Of a stretch of DNA of 9,368 nucleotides, positions 1 to 5,302 are shown in pieces. Each line of letters starts with the position of its first letter. Within the stretch, counting starts at the first letter, position 1. The DNA is from CAYWJA01 sp964458485 (GTDB taxonomy: Bacteria > Patescibacteriota > Gracilibacteria > UM-FILTER-43-11): assembly GCA_964458485.1 (NCBI GenBank), contig CAYWJA010000045.1, positions 1 to 9,368 of the forward strand. The letters are read 5' to 3'. The position numbers and the translations under genes were made by a program. A model generated the notes under the pieces. The model made no database searches and had not been told where the DNA came from. It was given only the letters and a program-made list of their open reading frames with translations.

Positions 1-358
1 CTCCATCACCATTACCCATAACCATTTCAATATCATCAGGTGGTACAAATGTTTCATCTACAAATTCTACATGGATGGATTCAGGTAATTTAGGCGCATT
101 AACAGAAGTAGGGGATTCCTCCTCCTTCAATGGCGGGAACTTCTTCTGTAATTCTTTTTCAATAGCAAGCCTTGATGCATGTATACCTTTCATTGCCATA
201 GAAAGCCCCAAACATTCAGCTAATTCAGCTAAAGATATTTCACCCCCCTTAATTAACTCAGTTACCCTCCTCCTAACCTCATCCTGCAATACATGCGTAT
301 CTGCCTCCTCAATGAGGTTTCTCACTTCCAATGCCTGTGATTTGATAGATGAGGACAT
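1..358 (-). CDS. Unrecognised acidic protein, C-terminus beyond window
   Basis: An open frame runs from ATG at 358 to the left edge without a stop, giving 119 codons; the 3' end lies outside the window. An in-frame TAA sits two codons upstream of the ATG, so this is the first usable start. I do not recognise the family. Residues 1-75 look helical and charged. Residues 41-70 (SLAELAECLGLS, a short turn, then HASRLAIEKEL) have the spacing of a helix-turn-helix, which is suggestive only. From about residue 75 the chain becomes Pro/Glu-rich and acidic, as in a linker. It lies downstream of rseP on the same strand, but a perfect consensus promoter between them implies separate transcription. The predicted leader is about 19 nt with no Shine-Dalgarno motif. 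The opposite-strand frame at 75-365 is judged a shadow. Confidence 0.7.
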   Translation of the reverse strand, partial: MSSSIKSQALEVRNLIEEADTHVLQDEVRRRVTELIKGGEISLAELAECLGLSMAMKGIHASRLAIEKELQKKFPPLKEEESPTSVNAPKLPESIHVEFVDETFVPPDDIEMVMGNGDG

Positions 359-383
359 ATTTTAGGTTATAGGAATGGAGAGG

Positions 384-412
384 ATTATAGAGAAAAAACC
401 TAAAAATGTCAA
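384..412 (-). promoter_or_regulatory. Consensus sigma70 promoter for the 1-358 gene
   Basis: On the minus strand TTGACA (407-412) is followed by exactly 17 nt and then TATAAT (384-389). Both hexamers match the sigma70 consensus 6 of 6 with ideal spacing. The expected transcription start is near 377, giving a leader of about 19 nt to the ATG at 358. It is the strongest promoter match found in the window. The -35 box overlaps the right arm of the inverted repeat at 410-441. Confidence 0.88.
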
Positions 413-441
413 ATACTAAATAATTTACGGTTTAGTATTTG
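410..441. promoter_or_regulatory. 11-bp inverted repeat overlapping the -35 box
   Basis: CAAATACTAAA (410-420) and TTTAGTATTTG (431-441) are perfect 11-bp inverted arms around a 10-nt loop. The arm at 410-420 shares three bases with the -35 hexamer of the promoter at 384-412, so a protein bound here would affect that promoter. Read as RNA on the minus strand, the stem is followed by ACATTTTTAGG, so it could instead be a weak AT-rich terminator for transcripts leaving rseP. The sequence does not decide between operator and terminator. Confidence 0.5.
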
Positions 442-471
442 GAAGTTTGGATATCTGGATGTTTGAGAGTT

Positions 472-499
472 TACAATTGATTTCACGAAATCAATTGTA
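472..499. repeat. Perfect hairpin spanning the rseP stop codon
   Basis: Arms of 13 bp (472-484 and 487-499) are perfectly complementary around a 2-nt centre, so in RNA this is a 12-bp stem with a tetraloop. The stem holds the last codons and the TGA stop of rseP. No T-tract follows on either strand, so it is not a classical intrinsic terminator. It could act as a 3'-end stabiliser, part of a composite terminator, or a small palindromic repeat. Confidence 0.55.
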
Positions 500-1592
500 T
501 GATATCATTCCACGTAATTATCACTATAAAAAGCATTAAAAGTGCAAATCCGGTTGTGTGAATAATGGCCTCCCATTTAGCATTTGCTCTTCGCCTTGTT
601 ATAAATTCGTAAACAATAAATAAAAACCGTCCACCATCCAGTGCCGGAAATGGCATAATATTAATTACCCCCAAAGATATAGAAAGAAGAGCTGTAAACT
701 GAACAAGTGCCATAAAGCCTTGCTGCGCAAAGTAGTGCGTCATGCGGGCAATCCCAACAGGACCTGCAACACCTTCTGGTACAGTAAACTTTGCTATAAG
801 GCTGGAAAGCACCGTACCAAGCATTTTCACGGTAAGTACAGAAAGCCTTTTAACCTCAGAAAAAGCTTTTATAGGAGCTAGATAAAAAGGATATTTAACA
901 TTCTTTACATTTAAAATTAGATCTTGCGTTGAGATTGTCATGCCAAATTTACCGTCTTTATCTGCAAGTACATTTACAGTAGCACTCTTTTTGTCTCGCA
1001 TATAGGTTAACGAATTACCTGCATTTGGCTTTATAATATCCTTGAGCACCATTTTATTACTAACCGGAGTTTTATTTACATGCGTAATAGCATCACCTTT
1101 TTTTAAGCCAACCTTAATTAAAGGTGATTCATTGCTTATATCGTGTATATAATAGATTTTTTGAGATTCAATAATGCCATTCTTAATACCCTGATCCAAA
1201 TCAGATTGTGTTACTAAAAAAGGCTTCATTCCAAAAGTAAATCCTATAGTTATAAGTATCCATGCAAGCAAAAAATTCATAAACACTCCGGCAACAACAA
1301 CAGTCGTCCTTTGCCAAATAGTTTTTGATGCAAAACTTTTTTTATCTTTAAGTATTTTTGGATCGGTTGCATCTTCGCCAAACATCCTCACATAACCCCC
1401 AAAAGGGATCCAGTTTAATGAAAAAATAGTCTTCTTTTTATCTGTATAAAGTTTTTTTGCACGAGGTGGTAACCCAATTCCGAATTCTTCCACATGAATT
1501 CCTGCCCGCCTTGCTGCAGCAAAATGTCCCCATTCGTGTACGAGGATTAGTAGGGAAAAGATTATTATGAAGGCTATTATTGTTATTAACAT
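483..1592 (-). CDS. rseP: RIP zinc metalloprotease RseP (site-2 protease)
   Basis: 369 aa integral membrane zinc protease of the RseP/MmpA (M50, site-2 protease) family, which cuts membrane-anchored substrates such as anti-sigma factors within the bilayer. The N-terminal membrane segment carries HEWGH (19-23), the HExxH zinc and catalytic motif, followed by FAAARRAG. IPFGGYVRMFGE follows near residue 65. A second hydrophobic segment around 97-118 contains GVFMNFLLA. A single PDZ-like region lies near 145-215 (SPLIKVGLKKGDAI). The C-terminal NIMPFPALDGGR (D319) supplies the third zinc ligand, followed by a last membrane segment. Length is in the range of one-PDZ family members; the E. coli protein has two PDZ domains. 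It is third in a pyrH-frr-rseP run. No clear promoter was found in the 146-nt spacer upstream, so co-transcription is likely. No Shine-Dalgarno motif precedes the ATG. Confidence 0.96.
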   Translation of the reverse strand: MLITIIAFIIIFSLLILVHEWGHFAAARRAGIHVEEFGIGLPPRAKKLYTDKKKTIFSLNWIPFGGYVRMFGEDATDPKILKDKKSFASKTIWQRTTVVVAGVFMNFLLAWILITIGFTFGMKPFLVTQSDLDQGIKNGIIESQKIYYIHDISNESPLIKVGLKKGDAITHVNKTPVSNKMVLKDIIKPNAGNSLTYMRDKKSATVNVLADKDGKFGMTISTQDLILNVKNVKYPFYLAPIKAFSEVKRLSVLTVKMLGTVLSSLIAKFTVPEGVAGPVGIARMTHYFAQQGFMALVQFTALLSISLGVINIMPFPALDGGRFLFIVYEFITRRRANAKWEAIIHTTGFALLMLFIVIITWNDIIQLIS

Positions 1593-1600
1593 ATATTCTT

Positions 1601-1726
1601 ATATCTTATCTCAGATCTCAGATCTCAGATTCGATTTTTCATTTTAGATTTAAATATTTTAATAAGTAGATACTAAATAGTAAATACCAAATATGATTCT
1701 GAAATCAGAAATCTGAAATCAGAAAT
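1601..1726. repeat. Heptad-phased AT-rich spacer between frr and rseP
   Basis: Nearly the whole spacer can be cut into 18 consecutive 7-nt units in one register. ATCTCAG occurs three times in tandem (1608-1628). TACTAAA, TAGTAAA and TACCAAA follow each other (1671-1691). CTGAAAT and CAGAAAT alternate over four units (1699-1726). The middle units are degenerate but keep phase. No open frame or known RNA family is seen. It resembles a decayed heptanucleotide tandem repeat; its function is unknown. Confidence 0.65.
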
Positions 1727-1738
1727 TTATGACTGTGG

Positions 1739-2284
1739 CTACACAGTCATAACATCCTCCTCTTTTTTCTTAGAGGCTTCTTCCACCATTTTATTAAATT
1801 CATCTACTTTCTCTTGAACGTTTTTTTCCTTACCCTTAAGGTCATCTTCACTAATTTCTTTGGCTTTTTCCATCTCTTTAAACTGATGAAGCGTTTCATG
1901 ACGTGCATTTCGAATTGAAATTCTGGCATCTTCAGCATATTGATGAACTAACTTAACTAACTCCTTTCTGCGTTCTTCGGTAAGAGGAGGTAAATTTAAG
2001 CGTATTGCAACTCCATCGTTTTGAGGATTCAGACCAAGATCAGCTTCTATTATTGCCTTTTCTATAGTGGAAAGCTGACTGCGATCCCAGGGCTGAATTG
2101 CAATTTGTTTTGCCTCAGGAATGGAAATATTTGCAACAGCTTTAAGTGGAGATTTTACGCCATAGCTATCGACCATAATATTTTCAACAAGCGCTGCATT
2201 AGCACGGCCTGTTTGGATTTTGGCATACTCCTGGTGGAGATGATCAATTGCGTCTTGGCATTTTTTGATTAATTCTTCTATCAT
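1739..2284 (-). CDS. frr: Ribosome recycling factor
   Basis: 181 aa, close to the usual 185, and collinear with the family throughout. RRF works with EF-G in the cytoplasm to split the post-termination ribosome so that subunits can be reused. Visible signatures: the N-terminal helix with KIQTGRANAALVENIMVDSYG at about 22-42, ANISIPEAKQIAIQPWD leading into domain II, LGLNPQNDGVAIRLNLPPLTEERRKELVKL at about 84-113, and a charged C-terminal helix ending EEDVMTV. The ATG at 2284 gives the canonical MIEELIKKCQ start. It lies between pyrH and rseP with heptad-phased spacers on both sides. No Shine-Dalgarno motif precedes the start. Confidence 0.97.
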   Translation of the reverse strand: MIEELIKKCQDAIDHLHQEYAKIQTGRANAALVENIMVDSYGVKSPLKAVANISIPEAKQIAIQPWDRSQLSTIEKAIIEADLGLNPQNDGVAIRLNLPPLTEERRKELVKLVHQYAEDARISIRNARHETLHQFKEMEKAKEISEDDLKGKEKNVQEKVDEFNKMVEEASKKKEEDVMTV

Positions 2285-2377
2285 GATTGATTTATGTTTT
2301 AAGATTTAAGTTATAGTTAAATGTAAGATTCTAAAATACAAAATGACAATCTGAAATCAGAAATGCTAAATCCGAAA
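2285..2377. repeat. Heptad-phased spacer between pyrH and frr
   Basis: On the plus strand AAAT recurs at exact 7-nt steps at 2354, 2361, 2368 and 2375, the last running into the pyrH stop codon. TTTAAG occurs at 2298 and 2305, also 7 nt apart. The unit CTGAAATCAGAAAT (2351-2364) is identical to units in the frr-rseP spacer (1699-1712). The spacer is non-coding, with no promoter or terminator recognised, and appears to belong to the same repeat class. Confidence 0.6.
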
Positions 2378-3079
2378 TTAGGACACTAGTGTCCCAATCT
2401 TCTTCCCCTTCGCAGCATTCAAAATAGCATCTTTTTTATACATATTGAATACAAGAACTTTCATTTTACTATCCTTACAAAGAGAAAAGGCGGTCTGATC
2501 CATGACTTTAAGATCTTTTTCAATAGCTTCCTGAAAACCGATTTTGTCATATTTTTTAGCATTTTTATCTTTTTCAGGATCAGCAGTGTAAACACCATCT
2601 ACTTTAGTGGCTTTTAAAAGTACATCGCAGTTAAGTTCAACCGCTCTAAGCGCTGCTGCTGTATCTGTTGTAAAATAAGGATTCCCTGTACCTCCGCCAC
2701 AAATAACAACTCTCATTTTTTCCAGATGGCGAATAGCTCGCCGGCGAATATATGGCTCTGCAATCTGAGGTAGATCCAATGATGTTGCTACTCTGCAAAA
2801 AACACCAAGCTTTTCGATTGCACTTTGCAGGGCTACGCTATTCATGATAGTTGCCATCATACCCATATAATCAGATGTGGTTCTTTCTATGCCAGTATCT
2901 TTTGTATCTCTATACCTCCACATATTACCTCCGCCACAAACAATTACCACTTCTTTCCCGGCCTTATTAACTTTTACAATTTCTTTTGCAATTTTAATAA
3001 GAGATCCCGAGTCAATCCCTTCTCCATTTTTATCCCCAAGCACTTCTCCGGAGATTTTGAGCATTATTCGCTTGTACAT
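2378..3079 (-). CDS. pyrH: UMP kinase (uridylate kinase)
   Basis: 233 aa cytoplasmic enzyme of the amino acid kinase fold. It phosphorylates UMP to UDP with ATP in pyrimidine nucleotide synthesis. Motifs in order: KISGE (8-12), GGGNMWR (49-55), DYMGMMATIMN (70-80), GGGTGNPYFTTDTAA (128-142) in the substrate-binding region, and KATKVDGVYTADP (156-168). The start is set at ATG 3079, which yields MYKRIMLKISGE as in the family. The frame stays open to an ATG at 3118, but the extra 13 residues come from a palindromic repeat and match nothing in UMP kinases. It is the first gene of the pyrH-frr-rseP run. The tsf that often precedes pyrH, and the uppS, cdsA and dxr that often follow frr, are absent. 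No Shine-Dalgarno motif is seen. Confidence 0.96.
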   Translation of the reverse strand: MYKRIMLKISGEVLGDKNGEGIDSGSLIKIAKEIVKVNKAGKEVVIVCGGGNMWRYRDTKDTGIERTTSDYMGMMATIMNSVALQSAIEKLGVFCRVATSLDLPQIAEPYIRRRAIRHLEKMRVVICGGGTGNPYFTTDTAAALRAVELNCDVLLKATKVDGVYTADPEKDKNAKKYDKIGFQEAIEKDLKVMDQTAFSLCKDSKMKVLVFNMYKKDAILNAAKGKKIGTLVS

Positions 3080-3096
3080 TATAAGTAGTGAGAAAT

Positions 3097-3162
3097 GCGT
3101 TCCGAACGCAGCAACCATGAACCGAAGCGAAGCGCCTGGTTCATGGGCAGCGAAGTGAGGGG
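3097..3162. repeat. Double-hairpin palindromic element upstream of pyrH
   Basis: A GC-richer block in an AT-rich gap. The first hairpin is GCGTTC/GAACGC (3097-3102 and 3104-3109, one base between). The second is CCATGAACC/GGTTCATGG (3115-3123 and 3138-3146), whose 14-nt loop contains the small stem GCG-AAG-CGC. A trailing GCAGCGAAGTGAGG echoes the GAAGCGAAGCG in the loop. This is the look of a small mobile palindromic repeat. It falls in the probable pyrH leader, so it could also fold in the mRNA. Confidence 0.6.
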
Positions 3163-3331
3163 AAAATTATGAAAATCTGCGAATCATACATTTATACTGA
3201 TATTCTATTTAGAAATATTTTTTAATATTTTAAGCAGATTATTCATAATTTTGAGCATTTCCCTATTGAAACAGCACGGGGCCACTCATAAGGGAACGTA
3301 TTTCTCAAATATTAAGTTTATTTTCTATGTC
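3163..3331. other. Intergenic gap between divergent pyrH and radical SAM genes
   Basis: No credible gene is seen in this stretch. It is mostly A/T runs (3195-3260), then a GC-richer patch around 3265-3298 in which TTCCCT and AGGGAA form short inverted arms. Only short frames of 18-27 codons occur. The adjoining 3332-3395 holds candidate divergent promoters. Confidence 0.5.
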
Positions 3332-3360
3332 ATCTTACTACCTAGGTAAAGTGGGGTCAA
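3332..3360 (-). promoter_or_regulatory. Weak candidate promoter for the pyrH operon
   Basis: On the minus strand TTGACC (3355-3360, 5 of 6) is separated by 17 nt from TAAGAT (3332-3337, 4 of 6). Transcription from here would give a leader of roughly 245 nt that includes the palindromic element at 3097-3162. It lies back to back with the plus-strand promoter at 3367-3395. The match is modest and no better pyrH promoter was found nearer the gene. Confidence 0.3.
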
Positions 3361-3366
3361 TTATTT

Positions 3367-3395
3367 TTGATTTATCAATTAAATATAGGTATTAT
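3367..3395 (+). promoter_or_regulatory. Candidate promoter for the radical SAM gene
   Basis: TTGATT (3367-3372, 4 of 6) is followed by 17 nt and TATTAT (3390-3395, 5 of 6); an overlapping TATACT lies at 3393-3398. The predicted start near 3402 gives a leader of about 18 nt to the ATG at 3420, much like the short leaders predicted for other genes here. Confidence 0.5.
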
Positions 3396-3419
3396 ACTAT
3401 TCTTTTATAAATATTACCT

Positions 3420-4448
3420 ATGAAATTCGGAGAAGAAAAATACTCAGGTTACGATATTGCAATAATTGAAACTAATCTGAGCTGTCAGTTAGATTGCCCT
3501 GGGTGCTATATGCATCAAGAGATGGATGGTGACGACACCCAGTTACACCTTGATCAGGCTGTAGAAATATTGGATCGCAGCAGAGATTATAAAGGATCTG
3601 AAATTTCAGAAGTTCAATTGGTTGGTGGTGAGCCATTACTTTGGGATCATTTAAGAAAGTTTATCGAGCTTGCAAAAGAGCGGGGAATTAATATTCAAAT
3701 TTATACAAATATGATTGCCACCAGCTACAGGGTGTCTAGATTTTTATTTAAAAATGAAGTCAAAATTACCGGTAAGCTAAATATTTCTCCAGATGGAGAT
3801 GAAGAGCAACTTAAAATGCAGGCTGATATGATAGGTAGGCCTATAGATACGGCAAGAAAAATGATTGAAAGAATCCATATTTTGATATCAGCAGGATATG
3901 ATCAGTCGCTTCTTAGATTAAACAATGTACTCAGGAAGGATAATCTAAAATATGTTCTAGGGTTTTATAGGTGGTGTTTAGAAAATAAAATTGGTGCTGA
4001 TTTTGAATTAATGAGCAGTGGTGGAGAAATAGATGAAACTTATTGGGAGCTATCACCAGAGCCACAGCAAATTGCCGAGTTAATACGGGGATTACAGCAA
4101 GTTCGATCAGATTTGGGCCTACCTGAAGCAGCAATTGCCATGCCGCATATTTTTAATGCATGTATGTATTGCAGACACCATCTTTATTTTGCATTAAATG
4201 GCGACATAAAAGCATGTTCAACCAGCGGTTTGCCTATTCTTGCGAATATGAGTGATCCGGATGCCATTAAAAAAGCACGGGAGTCAGAAGTGATGATAGC
4301 TCGGCAAAATCTCAATCAAGCTCTAGTAGGGGAACCATGCGATACATGTGATTGCTGGGATGGTTGCCAGGGCGGGTGTAGAGCAACTGCTGAAAGTAGT
4401 GGGGATAATGATGCGGGGTATGGGTTGTGTGCAAAGCCGTATTTATGA
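3420..4448 (+). CDS. Radical SAM/SPASM domain protein
   Basis: 342 aa iron-sulfur enzyme. CQLDCPGC (C22, C26, C29) is the CxxxCxxC motif that binds the SAM-cleaving 4Fe-4S cluster, and VGGEPLLW (GGE at 69-71) is the SAM-binding glycine motif. The C-terminal SPASM region is complete: C251 followed by G261 and C266 (GDIKAC, Gx4C), then CDTCDCWDGCQGGC (C307, C310, C316, C320; Cx2Cx5Cx3C) and C337, enough for auxiliary clusters. Known SPASM enzymes modify ribosomal peptides or mature sulfatases and dehydrogenases by radical chemistry. No precursor peptide, sulfatase or transporter adjoins it, so the substrate is unknown. The ATG at 3420 follows a candidate promoter by about 18 nt, with no Shine-Dalgarno motif. 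The gene stands alone, between a divergent housekeeping operon and a convergent gene. Confidence 0.9.
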   Translation: MKFGEEKYSGYDIAIIETNLSCQLDCPGCYMHQEMDGDDTQLHLDQAVEILDRSRDYKGSEISEVQLVGGEPLLWDHLRKFIELAKERGINIQIYTNMIATSYRVSRFLFKNEVKITGKLNISPDGDEEQLKMQADMIGRPIDTARKMIERIHILISAGYDQSLLRLNNVLRKDNLKYVLGFYRWCLENKIGADFELMSSGGEIDETYWELSPEPQQIAELIRGLQQVRSDLGLPEAAIAMPHIFNACMYCRHHLYFALNGDIKACSTSGLPILANMSDPDAIKKARESEVMIARQNLNQALVGEPCDTCDCWDGCQGGCRATAESSGDNDAGYGLCAKPYL

Positions 4449-4464
4449 TTGTAAAATTGCCCCT

Positions 4465-4491
4465 TGTCATCCCGGACTTGATCCGGGATCC
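4465..4491 (+). repeat. 27-nt hairpin repeat, copy A
   Basis: A unit beginning TGTCATCC and ending GGATCC, with the 8-bp stem ATCCCGGA/TCCGGGAT (4469-4476 and 4482-4489) and loop CTTGA. It is the same family as the inverted copy at 4621-4647 and the expanded copy at 7896-7946. GC-rich against its surroundings. No T-tract follows, so it is treated as an interspersed palindromic repeat rather than a terminator. Confidence 0.75.
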
Positions 4492-4530
4492 ATGTGGTTA
4501 ATGGATGATATTTTTACTTTTTTACTAGTA

Positions 4531-4565
4531 TTCAGATTATCTGAACTTGCGAATATTTTTCGCAA
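4531..4565. repeat. Two tandem perfect small hairpins
   Basis: TTCAGAT/ATCTGAA (4531-4537 and 4539-4545, one-base centre) is followed after a single base by TTGCGAA/TTCGCAA (4547-4553 and 4559-4565, loop TATTT). Both have 7-bp perfect arms. They lie in the convergent gap between the radical SAM gene and the Tic20-like gene, between the two inverted 27-nt repeats. A 28-codon frame (4501-4587) crosses them but does not look coding. Possible roles are a bidirectional transcript end or part of a small element. Confidence 0.5.
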
Positions 4566-4620
4566 TATCAGGAAAATGGATAATTAGTGTATTAGTTAAA
4601 TAATCATTACCTCATTATAT

Positions 4621-4647
4621 GGATCCTGAAACAAGTTCAGGATGACA
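4621..4647 (-). repeat. 27-nt hairpin repeat, copy B (inverted)
   Basis: Read on the minus strand it begins TGTCATCC and ends GGATCC like copy A, with stem ATCCTGAA/TTCAGGAT and loop CTTGT. It differs from copy A at five bases: one is in the loop and the other four form two stem pairs changed on both sides (C-G to T-A and G-C to A-T). Its 18-nt end AACAAGTTCAGGATGACA recurs at 7966-7983. Confidence 0.75.
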
Positions 4648-4659
4648 AACGGTATTAAA

Positions 4660-5244
4660 TTATTTCTTCATCCCACTCATTTCCCCCTCCAACTTATGAA
4701 CTTCATCCGCTAATTCATCAATCCGTTTTTCATCTTCGTTTACACGGTTATAGAGGGATGAGAGTTTTTTTTCTTCTATTTCAACCATATGCTTTTCTTT
4801 TTCAAGCATTTTTTCCTGCTCAGATAATTCTTTTTCCTGATCTTTTAATTCTGCCTGTATTGCAGGAGTAACGTGATCTGATTTTACCATTCTAATCGCC
4901 CCATGTTTTGTGTGATGCCAATAATGTTTTAAATGTTTTACACGCAAAGTTCCATCAGCTATTTCAGATAGAATCGGTATTGTATTTTCATTACCTTGTG
5001 CAGCGGAAATAAATCCGAATATAGCAAGCGCCAACACTGCAAATTCTCCGTAATGAAGCATGGGGACCAGCCAGAAGACTATAGAAAGCACAAATAGCAC
5101 AACCCCTCTCCGGGCATGATGCTGAATGAATTCATTATCTCGTTTTCCAATAAGAATTAATACGCTAAAGATCCATAAATAACTTATAGAGGCTAGCTCT
5201 CTTTCGCGTTTTTCTGATTGTGATAATTGATTATTTTCTTCCAT
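4660..5244 (-). CDS. Tic20/DUF4870-like membrane protein with coiled-coil tail
   Basis: 194 aa. Residues 18-85 resemble the Tic20/DUF4870 group of small membrane proteins: RELASISYLW, then KRDNEFIQHHARRGVVLF (charged loop with NEF and HARxG), and two further hydrophobic segments at about 47-63 and 67-84. A basic His-rich stretch follows (VKHLKHYWHHTKHG, about 102-115). From about 127 to 190 there is a highly charged Glu/Lys heptad-like region expected to form a coiled coil. The function of the bacterial family is not established. It is convergent with the radical SAM gene and divergent from the hydrolase-like gene. The ATG at 5244 lies about 13 nt from a predicted transcription start, with no Shine-Dalgarno motif. 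The family assignment rests on motif resemblance only; the tail could dominate its role, for example as a scaffold. Confidence 0.72.
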   Translation of the reverse strand: MEENNQLSQSEKRERELASISYLWIFSVLILIGKRDNEFIQHHARRGVVLFVLSIVFWLVPMLHYGEFAVLALAIFGFISAAQGNENTIPILSEIADGTLRVKHLKHYWHHTKHGAIRMVKSDHVTPAIQAELKDQEKELSEQEKMLEKEKHMVEIEEKKLSSLYNRVNEDEKRIDELADEVHKLEGEMSGMKK

Positions 5245-5263
5245 ATTTATACGTTATCTTTTT

Positions 5264-5292
5264 ATTATAACATATTTTATAGAAAATGTATA
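5264..5292 (-). promoter_or_regulatory. Promoter for the Tic20-like gene
   Basis: On the minus strand TATACA (5287-5292, 4 of 6) is followed by 17 nt and a perfect TATAAT (5264-5269). The predicted start is near 5257, giving a leader of about 13 nt to the ATG at 5244. It is divergent from the promoter at 5303-5331. Confidence 0.55.
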
Positions 5293-5302
5293 AATTATAG
5301 GG

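Noticed and set aside
75..365. 96-codon plus-strand frame
   Set aside because: It is antisense to the 1-358 minus-strand frame, which has a consensus promoter, an in-frame upstream stop just before its ATG and more natural protein composition.
1601..1726. Possible CRISPR array
   Set aside because: The units are only 7 nt with no constant repeat of 20-40 nt and no unique spacers, and no cas gene is seen.
3080..3118. N-terminal extension of pyrH from ATG 3118
   Set aside because: The added 13 residues are encoded by a palindromic repeat and do not match UMP kinases, which begin near MYKRIMLKISGE.
3265..3360. GC-richer patches considered as transposon ends
   Set aside because: No transposase, target duplication or matching terminal inverted repeat could be identified; only short TTCCCT/AGGGAA arms are present.
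3327..3410. 27-codon plus-strand frame before the radical SAM gene, considered as a RiPP precursor
   Set aside because: It overlaps the candidate promoter, lacks Gly/Cys-rich or leader-core features, and ends before the predicted transcription start could support it.
483..4448. Alternative genetic code with TGA as glycine (as in Gracilibacteria)
   Set aside because: No in-frame TGA occurs in the conserved genes, conserved glycines use GGN, and TGA falls at the expected C-termini of rseP and the radical SAM gene.
4501..4587. 28-codon frame, and the longer overlapping frame 4348-4587
   Set aside because: The short frame runs through two perfect hairpins; the longer one overlaps the conserved SPASM coding region in another frame. 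No promoter or protein-like pattern is seen.
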